Source: Apostichopus japonicus
Lineage: Eukaryota > Echinodermata > Holothuroidea > Aspidochirotida > Stichopodidae
NCBI RefSeq assembly: GCF_037975245.1
Contig: NC_092577.1
Coordinates: 12,671,013-12,735,012, forward strand
Length of the DNA stretch: 64,000 bases
Direction: 5' to 3'
The notes below the pieces were generated by a model. The model was not told the DNA's origin, searched no databases, and saw only the letters and a program-made list of their open reading frames with translations. Made by a program: the position numbers and the translations under genes. Shown piece by piece: positions 26,944 through 39,690 of this stretch (positions are counted from its first letter, which is position 1; the number at the start of each line of letters is the position of its first letter).

Positions 26944-27362
26944 ATATACTATCGTACTCATGTAAGTAAACATCTTTCACCAACTTTTAAGAATGTGGTA
27001 CATTGCAATGTCTCCTTTAATATACCGTAGATCATTCGATCAACTTAATCACTTCTGATTATATATAGCTCTTTCATGATATGCTAATAATTTGCCACTC
27101 ATTATGAAACTGTAACAGACAGCAATTTCCCTTAGCATACACAAAAGTAAAGGGGATTACAGAACAACGACATTTAGAAATAATATCCCAGGCTCATCGT
27201 TCATTCACACTGAAGTCTTTACTGCTGCATCTATCGCCTCTACGAAAAGATATTCAATTTCAGTAATGTACTTGATTTTATTATTTATTTTATCTTCAAT
27301 CAACATCAGAATTCATTTGCCGCCTGTCTGTTCAGGACTTTATGCGCAATTCATTAAAAGAT

Positions 27363-27466
27363 AGTGTAGGCATAGGGTGGGCACAGCGTGGGCATAGTGT
27401 AGGCGTAGTAATTAGGGTAGGCATAGTGTAGGAATAGTGTAGGCATAGTGTAGGCATGGTGGGTAA
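27363..27466. repeat. GTGTAGGCATA short tandem repeat (unit 2 copy)
   Basis: Imperfect GTGTAGGCATA-like units, as in unit 1, upstream of the tetranucleotide array. Confidence 0.75.
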
Positions 27467-27542
27467 AGTGTTGCCTTGTACGGTATATAACGCTAGTAAA
27501 TCTATGCTTGTTAAGCGATTAGACACATTTGTGACTATATTT

Positions 27543-28285
27543 ATCCATCCATCCATCCATCCATCCATCCATCCATCCATCCATCCATCCATCCATCCAT
27601 CCATCCATCCATCCATCCATCCATCCATCCATCCATCCATCCATCCATCCATCCATCCATCCATCCATCCATCCATCCATCCATCCATCCATCCATCCAT
27701 CCATCCATCCATCCATCCATCCATCCATCCATCCATCCATCCATCCATCCATCCATCCATCCATCCATCCATCCATCCATCCATCCATCCATCCATCCAT
27801 CCATCCATCCATCCATCCATCCATCCATCCATCCATCCATCCATCCATCCATCCATCCATCCATCCATCCATCCATCCATCCATCCATCCATCCATCCAT
27901 CCATCCATCCATCCATCCATCCATCCATCCATCCATCCATCCATCCATCCATCCATCCATCCATCCATCCATCCATCCATCCATCCATCCATCCATCCAT
28001 CCATCCATCCATCCATCCATCCATCCATCCATCCATCCATCCATCCATCCATCCATCCATCCATCCATCCATCCATCCATCCATCCATCCATCCAACCAT
28101 CCATCCATCCATCCATCCAACCATCCATCCATCCATCCATCCATCCATCCATCCATATATCCATCCATATATCCATCCATCCATCCATATATCCATCCAT
28201 ATATCCATCCATATATCCATCCATCCATCCATATATCCATCCATATATCCATCCATCCATCCATATATCCATATATCCATATACA
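27543..28285. repeat. (ATCC)n array
   Basis: 138 pure ATCC copies (27543-28094), then interrupted copies (ATCCAACC, ATATCCATCC) grading into (AT)n near 28290. A short remnant recurs at 28445-28475. The frames with HPSI or WMDG repeats are artefacts. Confidence 0.97.
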
Positions 28286-28305
28286 TATACATATACATAT
28301 ATATA

Positions 28306-28489
28306 TATATTTATATGTAGTAGCAAAGGAAAACTTTCCAACACACATACAAGCTTTTGTTTAAAAGTGCACCTTTCATTAATATGAAGTAGCCCTTTTG
28401 GCAAACAAACACCTTTTTTTATTTAATATCATATATATATCATATATCCATCCATCCATCCATATATCCATATATTCATATATCCATAC

Positions 28490-28547
<58 letters not shown>

Positions 28548-28660
28548 GTAGTAGCAAAGGACAACTTTCCAACACACATACAAGCTTTTGTTTAAAAGTG
28601 CACCTTTCATTAATATGAAGTAGCCCTTTTGGCAAACAAACACCTTTTTTTTATTTAAAA
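28306..28660. repeat. Two copies of a 235-bp block between microsatellites
   Basis: TTTATATGTAGTAGCAAAGG through CACACATACAAGCTTTTG to GGCAAACAAACACC occurs at 28310-28425 and 28540-28660, each preceded by ATCC/AT repeats. A diverged single copy is in units 4 and 5 (about 46530-46615 and 56050-56130). Confidence 0.8.
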
Positions 28661-29569
28661 GTGCCATTGTGATATTTTAAAATGCTTTACAGTATTATTA
28701 TTATAACAGTACTGCCTTAAGTGCCCAGTGTTGGTAAATCTTCAAATACTCTACTGGATTTGTCGTACAGAGTATACATATGATTCTGTTGGAAATATTT
28801 GTGGTTTACCCCTCCAAATCATCTATCAAAGTTATGTTTCTCACTGCTCCTCTAGGTCTGTGCTCCAGCTCCAGATTGTAAAATAGCCACCCCACCCCCC
28901 TCATATTTAACGGATCGTCTACTGACGGATCGATATCTTTTTCAGGAGCGGTTAACTGTAAGGAAAAGTTATACATATGTTTGTGTTATGAGATCTGAGG
29001 AGAAAATAAATACTTACTTAATCTTAAATTATAGTAGTTGGATGCTGCTCTATATGTGGCAGAAACTTGTATGATTTTCCAATATAATCATTTAAAGTAA
29101 TCGAAAAAAAGGCAGAACAGCATATTTTTGTTCAGAGAAGAAAATATAAGAAGCCGAATGATTTTTTTTTCAAGCCAACTGAGTTTCCAAAACCTATTAG
29201 TTAGTTAGACCAGTTTATTTGGCTCTAAAAAATGTCAAATTCCTTTACTCCTATTCTATGTGATTGGATGATTGATTTAGAGATATATATGTTAAAACCA
29301 TCATAGCTTCCTACATGCCTGGTGCTGAAGTATAATAAAGATGTAGAAAGAGATTGGGTGAAAAAAAAACAACATTAATAGCAAATAATCGAATAATGAA
29401 ACGTGGTCATGACTTCTGCTTTCGTATCCTTGAACAAATTTACAATAGTCCTCAAAATTGATTATCATAAGTATGAAGGTTTCATATACTTTCCGTTTTC
29501 TTTCAGAGCTGTTATTGACCATAAATTAACCGGCAAATCATATCAAACTGTAACATTAACCAGTCCACA

Positions 29570-29762
29570 ATGGAACCGGAAACGCAACCACTAAGCAATA
29601 TTCAAAATCAACGCTATGGCAACCGACTCCATGGCAACCAACATGATCAACATTTATCTGGGTGTTTGAGTATTGTGATGTGGATCCTGGGCGTGGCTGA
29701 ATGGAAATCGCCGATAATACCTACAAGGGATCAAAGAGTTCGTGAAGGACGCCAGAGGCATA
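29570..29762 (+). CDS. Receptor-like gene copy B, coding exon 1
   Basis: MEPETQPLSNIQNQRYGN start with the same hydrophobic segment (CLSIVMWILGVAEW). A 21-bp insertion relative to the other copies adds seven residues (VREGRQR region). The donor is CAT A/GTAAAT, so the last exon base is A instead of G. An upstream TTTCTTTCAG acceptor is conserved. Confidence 0.6.
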
Positions 29763-29822
29763 GTAAATATCGCTTTATGAGATATTATGCTAGATGAAGC
29801 TGTTTCCTCAATATATAAATAT

Positions 29823-29999
29823 TCCTTACCGGTTTCGAACCTCCTGACATAAAGGTTCGAAACCGGTAAGGATTTCCGTAATTCCACTGTAGGCGTTTGT
29901 CACCTGTATCGAACAATACTAGTTCTGTTTTTGGTGACATACTTTGCCTTACTCTAGAGATCAAACATGATGCTAACCAACTCGAAATCATTTGTGATT

Positions 30000-30000
<1 letters not shown>
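29823..30000 (-). repeat. Inverted remnant of the SINE-like element with a 20-bp hairpin
   Basis: The reverse complement of the leader of the unit 1 SINE-like repeat, without the tRNA-like part. At its left end are 20-bp perfect arms (29823-29842 and 29853-29872; TCCTTACCGGTTTCGAACCT) around a 10-base loop. It lies in the copy B intron. Confidence 0.8.
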
Positions 30001-30038
<38 letters not shown>

Positions 30039-30179
30039 TATACTTTATCTATACTGTACATATTATATGCCTACTGTGATCCACATCCTGGAGTAAAGGG
30101 TGTTCTGTCAGTCCAAATCAACCATACCTTAAGTTACTGTTAGCGACAGCAGATTAGGATTCCGTTTCATCTAACCGAG

Positions 30180-31395
30180 AATGTAGTATTTCTCACAGAG
30201 ATAACTGTTTTAATTTCCACCTCGGAAATATCACATTAATTCTGTTCTTGCTTTTTATATTCTCTTTTCGATCATAGGTCTAGCTACCTTCAAACGGAGA
30301 CTGAAATGCTTATCCTCGGTGGCTTTTCTGCTCCTGGTGATTGTTTCATCTGTGGCTTCCTTTGCGTTTTATCTTTTCTGCTACTTTGGTAAATCCGACC
30401 ATTTCCTTCGTTTCATATCGAATATGTGCTTTTGGCCATCCTTAATGTCAGTACAGATTATATGCCTAGCAGCCATCATCCACAAACTGATCAGAAGTCG
30501 CCGAGAAATAACATGTTTCAATTTATTTGACGAGTCAAAGTGTACCCAAAAATTCTCATGTTTTGAAAGACCACAGATAATCCCTTTATCGAAACTTAGA
30601 TTTTCCTTCTTTGTGTTTTTCATTCTTCCGACACTTTACGCTTCACTTAGGATCACAGCATTTGTAAACTTGCGACCAGAATGCCAATATGCCCTCGAGT
30701 ACCTTTGGCTGTGTTCTCGAGTTCTTAGCGGGTTTTTCTTCGGTGTATTTTGCTACTTTCTATACCTTCATCGAGTCTTCATGGAACGCCAAGGGGACAG
30801 AGCAGCTGAATTTATTTCCGAACATACCGACGATTTAGATAAATGCATCGAAAAGACTCGTGCTTTCTTCAAAGAATACTACGAGCTTCGATCGCTCGTC
30901 TTACCCTGGTTTAGTTTCATTCTTTTCACGTCTTCCTTTGGTTTAACAGTATTTGTAACTTGGAATTACGAGAATAGTCAGTTTGAATCTAACGGTACGG
31001 CTTGGCACAATTTGCCAGGTCTTTCCGGTACTAGTGACGTAGGTATGACGGAACTGAAGAATGATACATATTTCTGTGTATATACGTGTAACCAAATGGA
31101 CTGGGTGGACGAAAAGGCTGTTCTCGTAGCGTTTAACATTCTTGTTGTAAGCAGGCACTTAGTCATAGCAGTTCTACCGTTTTTCAGTGTGAAAGGAATC
31201 GATTTGAATTATGTTTGGAATCGATACAGAATGAGAGTCATGTTCATGTATTCTGCCAAAGAGAGAGAGTTTTGGAAAAATCTTATGACTTTTATCGATC
31301 AGTTACAACCAAATTCAAATACTGATTTAATTGTCACTATCTTCTTCCCATTGGTTGGTTTCGCGTCAGGCTTAATAAGTGGTAAACATTTCTAA
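30180..31395 (+). CDS. Receptor-like membrane protein copy B, main exon (frameshifted near start)
   Basis: From 30280 the frame is open to the stop at 31395 and 358 residues of it align with copy A without indels (for example RVLSGFFFGVFCYFLYL, IVFPLVGFASG becomes IFFPLVGFASG). At the exon start, three bases are lost after GAATGTAG and two gained in TGTTTTAATTTCC. The spliced frame therefore shifts and meets TAG at about 30275. The acceptor is CCGAG rather than AACAG. The long frame is probably a remnant unless another start or splice is used. Confidence 0.65.
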
Positions 31396-32045
31396 CCTTG
31401 CCCCCCAAAAATATAAAAAAACAAATGGCTTGAAAGAAACTATTATTTTTTCCTCAAATCGTTGGTATCTGTAAGTGTATATATTTGGTAGTTTCTTTCT
31501 TTTCTATTATATTGGTGAAGATTGTATATTTTTATTTATTTTTGTTCAATTCATATAATCAGTTGTATATATTTGGTTTCTATTTCTTCAATCTTCTTTT
31601 TATAATACTCACAGATATGTTCTATCTGTGTTAGAGATATCGACAATATTAATATTAAGATGTTAACAATTCTTAATCAGATTCCTTTCTAGAATTGCTT
31701 CTTGCGTTTTTTTCTACAACGAAGGCTCAAATTGTTTCCTTAATTCATGTAATTTTTTGTTGGCAGGTATGTAGGGGCTGGGATTTTAACATGTAAATCT
31801 CTATTGACAAAATTAAAGGCCTATATACCACATACGTTAAGTCGTGATAAATTGCACGAACGGAAGAGGTAAAATAACATTACCTTACTTTTGTAATTTA
31901 AACAATAAAGTTAATTAAATTAAGAGATGTCATATTCATTACCAAAAATGTGAAACATATTATAAACATTCCTGTAAGAAGATAAGGATTTGTTTATTGT
32001 AAAGACGTTATCCGATATGTAGGATGACTCTCTTTTAGTCGAAAT
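31396..32045. other. Conserved 3' flank of copy B
   Basis: Same as 16782-17432, with small indels. No gene seen. Confidence 0.5.
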
Positions 32046-32789
32046 ATAAATTTTTATTGACGTCAGATTAACCTGTTCATTTGTCTGATTCTTAAATTCA
32101 AATCGCGGCAGAACAAATCTATCCTATACTGAAATGGAAGGTTTATATGTTATAGCACAATTTGCATTTGAAGTGAAGCCTTCGATGCAAGCATAAAAAA
32201 CCAACTATTTCTTTGTTTAATATTAAATTGCCTCTAGTGCAATTTCTTCGAATATCGACCTCCCAATGACTCTTGGGAATACAGTAGCCTGCATGTAAGA
32301 ACAATAGATTATGTTCCTCGAGCTCATGTTGATGGTCATAAGTGCATTATTATAAGCAACATTATATAATAATCACATTGGGCCAGCCCAGCTCCTGCAG
32401 CATTTGGAAATCTTTTGGCCAAAAGTGGTGTATCAATAGATGTGGATAGATAAGAAAAACTACCGGAAGGGTAAAAGAGATTTTATGTATGACGAGCATT
32501 TTTTTGTGAGGAAAATATGAAAACGGAGAGAAGAATAAGCTGTAAGGGGAGAGGTTTGGAAGGTTGCCCCTGCCCTGGGGAAGGGAAGAGGGGTGGAAGG
32601 TTGCCCCTGCTCTGGCCGGATAACTGTTTAGGGATAAAGGAGCATTCAGACCCTCCCGATGACTGTCCTGTTCAGTTCACAAGCACTCTTGCCACAGGGA
32701 ACCTAGATTTCTAAGGGGCTTAGGCACCACCCCCCCAGCCCCCCCTCTGCCACAGCCGAGGCCTCCTCTCAAGAGTTGAAGTTGAGGAT

Positions 32790-34195
32790 GTCCAGGCTAT
32801 TTTTTTTATTTATCTGACTTCAGTTTGGAATGGGTGCTAGAGATAATGTAATGAACTAGAAGTTGTTTGATTAAAGGATCTTCAAATAACTTATGTTTGA
32901 GGAAGTTACTGTTAAAATTATGACTAAATGTGATAATACTAGAGGTCTTGCCTAATTCATACAGTTTTCTGTTTGCAGTATATCTTTGGTGGTAACAAAC
33001 TACATATCTAGGGGTATAAGGTGGCATACTCCTAATAGAGTCTATATCCATCCGCTCGATAGTTCTCCTTCAGGAAAAGTGCCAAAAAGCAGCAGGGGAA
33101 CATCTTTTTTGACCTGTTATCAATCATGATGTAGTTTTTTCGTGGCTTGCATGTTAAAGAACATGAATGGAGGTACATGTGGTGAGAAAATTGGGTCAAT
33201 TGAGGCAATTTCAGACCCTTTTAGGCCTCCCAGGAGCAGCGAAGGAAATTTGTTTACCACTGAGTGAAGAGGTTTGTTTACAAGTGACGAAAACTTCCGG
33301 CTCGGATAGCAAAAAATCTACATGGTCATGATACAGAAAATTGATGGTGCCATTAAAGGCCAACTTGTCAGCTATCCGGTTATGGGTAGCGTTTAGCTAG
33401 TGAAAACTTGTATCTAGACTTAGAGACCACATTACTTTTGTGATTTAGTGTGTAAGTCAATGGGGCTTTTAATGGGCGTATGCTACCTTAAGGCAAAGCC
33501 GGTAGACAGAATTTTGGTGGGTTTAAACTTGTTAATAGTTGGGGCATTAAGAAAGGAAAAGCTACCATATAAAAAAAAGAGGTATGATTTTTGCATTCTA
33601 TATACTGAGCAGGGTTTCGGGTTTAAAGATATAAGTATTCCTAAGTGTTTTGAGAATTTGTACCTTTCTCCAGGCTATTCCTATAGTTTTATTAATGTAT
33701 GTTTTATAGTTTAGGTCTTTATCAATAGTGACCCCTAGAAAATTTACCTCATACTATATATGAATAAGATATTGTTAAAGAGATTAATTTGATGCGTTTT
33801 GGTTTTACTCCTATCGAATGGGTATTTAAAGATAATAAATATTATTTTAACTGGATTAATTTGGATTCGCCAATGGTACTAACGCCATTCTTCTAAAACA
33901 AAAATTGAATTCTGAAGGTATTTTACGGCATTGTTAATGGTTTTGCAGGTGTTCCACATGGCAATATCATCGGCAAATTGGCTAACTTTTGAACTGGAGA
34001 TGCTATTGTTTGGAAAGTCGTTTACATATAAAGAGTATAAAAGAGGGCTTAGTACAGGACCTTGGGGGGTTCCAGCTTCCAGAATAAAAAGATTGGAATG
34101 CTTAGTATTATAGTTAATTTGCACATACCGATCGTTTAAATATGAAGAGATGAGACTAATAATGTTAGTTGGGAAGTTGTACTTAAAGAGTTAAA
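32790..34195 (-). mobile_element. Decayed jockey-like non-LTR retrotransposon (unit 3 copy)
   Basis: RT block with GTPQGPVLSPLLYS and FADDIAMW at about 34090-33950, tail ending near 32806. A 24-bp insertion in the tail (about 32980-33010) distinguishes this copy. Confidence 0.75.
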
Positions 34196-34199
34196 TACC

Positions 34200-34447
34200 T
34201 CTCTTTAGGTGACATTATCCCTCTTCAATTTGTGAAACTGTCTTGAAGCTACGGTACGTGAAAGGTTCAAGCATATTTTGGAGATGGAGTCAGGCTTTCT
34301 TTCGAACTCGTTCTTGGAGAGATCTGTTTGCAGTTTTTGTGATTTGGAATCAATTGCTGGCTAAGTAAGGGGAATGGTTTTGAGATAAATACTTATTTGC
34401 ACAGCCATTAATTCAAGCGAAGCATTGTTAAGGATGCCTTTCCAATT
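34200..34447 (-). mobile_element. Inverted PLE 3' fragment, truncated
   Basis: Same inverted arm as in units 1 and 2 (CGAACTCGTTCTTGG at about 34303-34317). It is cut at CTTTCCAATT/CTGTC by the retrotransposon junction. Confidence 0.55.
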
Positions 34448-37120
34448 CTGTCTTGTTGCTGTTTGATACAATTAGAAAGGCTGCTAAAGGTGATGTTGTT
34501 ATTATGGGCGACTTTAATTTTCCTGACATTCATTGATAGATGGTTCCAGTAGTAGGAAGGGTAGTTACTTTCTAGATGTTGTACAAGATTGCTTTTTATA
34601 TCAACATGTTACTTTCCCTACTAGGGGGGATAACATCCTGGATCTTGTTTTGAGTTCTGATCCAAGCAAGTTGTTGATTTGACGGGTCTAGGAAAACTAG
34701 GAACTAGTGATCATGATATATTAGCTTTTGATGTTGTTTGCAAAGTCGTAAATTCTGTTAGCAAGGAAAAAGTCCCTGATTTTGCGAGATCAGATACAGA
34801 GGCAATTGAAACTTTACTAAAGGGTACAGATTGGATTAATTTGTTTAGAGATATGAGTGCTTCTCAGTCTTGGATTTGTTTAGCTGATAAATTAAAGGTC
34901 ATTATGGAAAATCATGTTCCGTGGAAGAATCGTCGTCGTAAAAGCAGTATGCCTCACTGGATGAATAAGAAAGTTAGTTGTGCAATTAGCATTGCCCTAA
35001 AAATTAAGGATAACCCAAAGGCCTTCTTTTCTTATGTCAGGTCAAAGCAAAAAGTTAAAGATGCAATTGTTTCTCTTAGGCTGATAATATAGTTACTGAT
35101 AGTCAGGATCTTGCAGATATTTTGAACAACTATTTTGTGTCGGTTTTTACAAGGGAAGATATGAATAGTATTCCAGATTTTCAGGGGGACAGTGATAGGC
35201 CTAAACTGGATACGGTCTTATTTTCGGATGAGGTTGTCTTAAAGGAGCTGCTTCGTCTAAATGTTTCTAAAGCTTCGGGACCGGATGCAATCCATCCGTA
35301 TTTGTTGAAGACTTTTGCACACCATTTCTGTGTTCCACTCTCATTGGTTTTTAGTAAATTTATGAATGAAGGTTATGTTCCTAAGGACTGGAGATGTGCT
35401 AATATTACCCCAATTTTCAAGAAGGGTGATAAGTCTAAGCCCTATAATTATACGCCCGTTAGTCTCACTAGTGTTGTTTGTAAGGTCATGGAGTCTATTG
35501 TTAAAAAGTCTATGGTCTGTCACTTCAGCAGTCAGTCTTTGATCAGAGAGTCTCAACATGGTTTTTGTCAAAAAAGGTCTTGTCTCACTAATATCCTTGA
35601 GTTTATGGAAGATGTAACAAGCTCACTAAATAGGCAGAAGTCTGTAGATGTTGTGTTCCTGGATTTCCAGAAGGCCTTTGATAAAGTTCCCCACCAGCGT
35701 CTTTTACTTAGGCTGAAGAGTATGGGTGTCAATGGGAATTTACTGTCTTGGATCGAGAATTGGCTTGGTAATAGGAAACAGAGGGTGGTAATTAAAGACT
35801 GTGCTTCTTCTTGGCAGGACGTTACTAGCGGGGTTCCACAAGGGTCTGTATTGGGTCCCTTGTTGTTTGTTGCCTATATAAATGACATCGACGGACTATA
35901 TTAATCATTTAGATTTATGTCTTGCACATTGTTCTGCGGATATATATGCAGACGATACTACATTTCATGTTAGTGATAAGAGTATTGATGAGCTGTCTAT
36001 TAAATTAAATGAAGATGCTAAACATATATACAATTGGTGTCAGCAAAATAAGATGGTTATTAATACTGAGAAAACGAAAAGCATGTTAATATGTTCTAAG
36101 CATAAGCAAATTACTCTAAATTCCAACAATCTAAATGTGATGATAAATAACGAGCTGCTAAGTAATACTTCATCAGAGAAGCTTCTAGGTGTCAGGATTG
36201 ATGCAAATCTTACATGGAAGGATCAAATTGATTTTGTTTGTAATACCATAAGTAGTAGAATAGCACTCTTAAGAAGAATTAAACGATTTATCGACATCCC
36301 TACATGTGTGTTATACTATAATGGCTATATTCAGCCATTTATGGATTATTGTAATCTCACATGGGGTTCATGCAACCAGGGATATATTGACCGAATAGAA
36401 AAGCTTCAAAAATGTGCATCCCGAAAAATACTAGATGCTACTTATGATGAAAGGTCCAGCGACCTTTTTCAAAGACTTGGATGGCATACTTTCAATGAAC
36501 GGCTTAATATGAAAAGGCTGGTTATGGTATATAAATCACTCCACGGACTTGCCCCGTCTTACATGAAAGAAATGTTTGAGTATACTCATGATGTACATAC
36601 ATATGGCCTACGATCAACTACATCATCTGGGCTCTTTCTAACTGGGGGAAAAACTGAATTCCACAGGAAAAGATTCCCCCACATTGCTGCAAAACAATGG
36701 AACGCACTACCAAATGAAATAAAAAATACAAACAGCTTCAGTAGTTTTAAAAGATTAGTTCAACGTTTTATCAAGTAATGACATGTTTTATTGCTCTCTT
36801 CGTGTTATTCGAAAGTTTTAGTTCAGTAATTGTGTGATTTTGTTTTTATTGATTTTATACACATTGTATAATTTTAATATTAATAATATTCTTATTTCAT
36901 TTTGATCGTAGTTTAAGAATCTTACTCGTTTATACTCATTCATAATTTCATACTTCATTTAACCTTTTTTTAATTTGCAACATTTTAGTTTTATACTTAT
37001 ATATTTTAATTGATATTTATCTATTTTTGTATTGTACGAGGGCTTCGTGGAAGATTAGCTTCGGCTAAACGAGTTACCCTCTCAAAATAAAGTTTTAATA
37101 ATAAAATAATAAAAATAATA
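34448..37120 (+). mobile_element. 5'-truncated non-LTR retrotransposon (CR1/jockey group)
   Basis: Begins inside the APE-type endonuclease: IMGDFNFPDI, FLDVVQDCFLYQHVTFPTR, ILDLVL, then SDHDIL. It continues through a linker (34679-35092) into the RT: SKASGPDAIHPYLLK, ITPIFKKGDKSKPYNY, VFLDFQKAFDKVPHQRL, GVPQGSVLGPLLFVAYINDI, then after a frameshift at about 35890 DIYADDTTFHVSD (catalytic YADD), CSKHKQITL, and a C-terminal tail with MVYKSLHGLAPSYM to the stop at 36778. Stops or frameshifts lie at about 34533, 35090 and 35890. The 3' end is an (AATAAA)-like tail at about 37085-37120. Other units have no such element here. Confidence 0.85.
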
Positions 37121-37314
37121 AAATCTTCAATCAACACCAGAAGTCATTTTCAGCCTGTCTGTTCAGGACTATACACACAATTAATTAACAGATAGTGTAG
37201 GCATAGTACAGGCATAGTGTAGGCAAAGTGCAGGCACAGTGTAGGCATAGTGGGTATAGTGTTGTCTTGTACGGTATATATCTCTAGTGCATCTATGCTT
37301 GTTAGGCGATTAGA

Positions 37315-37484
<170 letters not shown>

Positions 37485-38071
37485 TGACGGGTCGAGATCT
37501 TTTCAGGAGCGGTTTAATTGTAAGGTAAAAGTTGCAAATGTGTTTGTTTTATGATTTCTGAGGAGTAAATAAATACTAATACTTAATCATAAATTATGGT
37601 AGTAAAGGCGGATATTGCGTAACATGTGGCAGGTGGCATGTTTTCAAACATACAAATTTGTAGTAATCAAAAAAAAAGCAGAACAGCATATTTTTGTTTA
37701 GAGAAGAAAAAAGAAGAAGCAGAATGCATATTTTTCATGCCAACTGAGTTTCCAAAATCTATTTCAGTTAGACTAGTATATTTAGCTCTTAATAATGCCA
37801 AATTCCTTTACTCAATTTACTATGTGGTTGGATGATTGATCCGTAGAGATATCTATGTTACCTCTGTTAATATTTTTTTTCATAACACATAATCGAATAA
37901 TAACACGAGGTCAAGACTTTTGTTTCGTATCCTTGAACAAATTTACAATAATCCTTAAAATTGATTATCATAAGTATGACGGCTTCATAGACTTTCTGTT
38001 TTCTTTCAGAGCTGTTATTGACCTTAAAATTAACAGATATATCTTCAAACTGTATCATTAACAAGTCTACA

Positions 38072-38240
38072 ATGGAACCGAAAACGCAACGAATCGACAT
38101 TCAAAATCAACGCTATGACAATCGACTCCATGGCAACCAACGTGATCATCATTTATCTGTGTGTTTGAGTATTGTGATGTGGATCCTGGGCGTGGCTGAA
38201 TGGATATCGCCTATAATACCTACGAGATGCCAAAGGCATG
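38072..38240 (+). CDS. Receptor-like gene copy C, coding exon 1
   Basis: MEPKTQRIDIQNQRYDN start, hydrophobic CLSIVMWILGVAEW, end CAT G/GTAAAT. The phase joins exon 2 at 38473 (G + AA gives Glu). One codon shorter than copies A, D and E. Confidence 0.6.
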
Positions 38241-38306
38241 GTAAATATCGTCTTATGAGATATTATGTTAGATGATGCTAATTCCCCAATATATAAAGAT
38301 ATATCA

Positions 38307-38311
<5 letters not shown>

Positions 38312-38368
<57 letters not shown>
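38312..38368. repeat. (AT)n tract in the copy C intron
   Basis: Pure TA run in the intron between the coding exons. Confidence 0.93.
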
Positions 38369-38372
<4 letters not shown>

Positions 38373-38472
38373 TTCTGTGATCCACATCCTAGAGTAAAGG
38401 GTGTTCAGTCAGTCCGAATTTACCATATCTTAAGTTAGCGACAGAGATTGGGATGCGGGTTTCATCTAACAG

Positions 38473-39690
38473 AATGTAGTTCTATTTCTCAAAGAGATAA
38501 CTGGCAATGTCCACCTCAGAAATATCCCATTAATTATGTTCTTGCTTTTTATATTCTCTTTTCGATCATAGGTCTAGCTACCTTCAAACGGAGACTAAAA
38601 AGCTTATCCTCGGTGGCTTTTCTGCTCCTGGTGATTGTTTCATCTCTGGCTTCCTTTGCGTTTTATCTTTTCTGCTACTTTGGTAAATCCGATCATTTCC
38701 TTCGTTTCATATCGAATATGTGCTTTTGGCCATCCTTAATGTCAGTACAGATTATATGCCTAGCAGCCATCATCCACAAACTGATCAGCAGTCGCCGAGA
38801 ATTAACAAATTTCAATTTATTTGACGAGTCAAGTTGTACCCAAAAATTCTCATGTTTTGAAAGACCACAGATAATCCCTTTATCGAAACTTAGATTTTCC
38901 TTCTTTGTGTTTTTCATTCTTCCGACACTTTACGCTTCACTTAAGATCGCAGCATTTGTAAATTTGCGACTAGAATGCCAATATGCCCTCGAGTACCTTT
39001 GGCTGTGCTCTCGAGTTCTTAGCGGATTTTTCTTCGGTGTATTTTGCTACTTTCTATACCTTCATCGAGTCTTCATGGAACGCCAAGGGGACAGAGCAGC
39101 TGAATTTATTTCCGAACATACCGACGATTTAGATAAATGCATCGAAAAGACTCGTGCTTTCTTCAAGGAATACCACGAGCTTCGATCGCTCGTCTTACCC
39201 TGGTTAAGTTTCATTCTTTTCACGTCTTCATTTGGTTTAACAGTATTTGTAACTTAGAATTACGAGATTAGTCAGTTTGAATCTAACGGTACGGCTTGGC
39301 ACAATTTGCCAGGTCTTTCCGGTACTAGTGACGTAGGTATGATGGAACAGAAGAATAATACATAATTCTGTGTATATACGTGTAATCAAATGGACTGGGT
39401 GGACGAAAAGGCTGTTCTCGTAGTGTATAACATTCTTGTTGTAAGCAGGCACTTAGTCATAGCAGTTCTACCGTTTTTCAGTGTGAAAGGAATCGATTTG
39501 AATTATGTTTGGAATCGATACAGAATGAGAGTCATGTTCATGTATTCTGCCAAAGAGAGAGAGTTTTGGAAAAAATCTTATGACTTTTATCGATCAGTTA
39601 CACCCAAATTCAAATACTGATTTCATTGTCACTATCGTCTTCCCATTGGTTGGTTTCGCGTCAGGCTTATTAAGTGGTAAACATTTCTAA
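38473..39690 (+). pseudogene. Receptor-like membrane protein copy C, main exon, pseudogene
   Basis: An AACAG acceptor at 38468-38472 leads to ECSSISQRDNWQCPPQKYPI and the same membrane segments as copies A and B. It is broken by a Trp-to-stop change (TAG, 39255-39257) in VTW, a Tyr-to-stop change (TAA, 39363-39365), and an extra A in the run at about 39570-39575 that shifts the last 37 or so codons. This copy shows the original exon 1 to exon 2 junction clearly and serves as reference for copies A and B. Confidence 0.8.

Noticed and set aside
27332-28404. Long frames of HPSI or WMDG repeats on both strands
   Set aside because: Translations of the (ATCC)n array, open in several frames at once.
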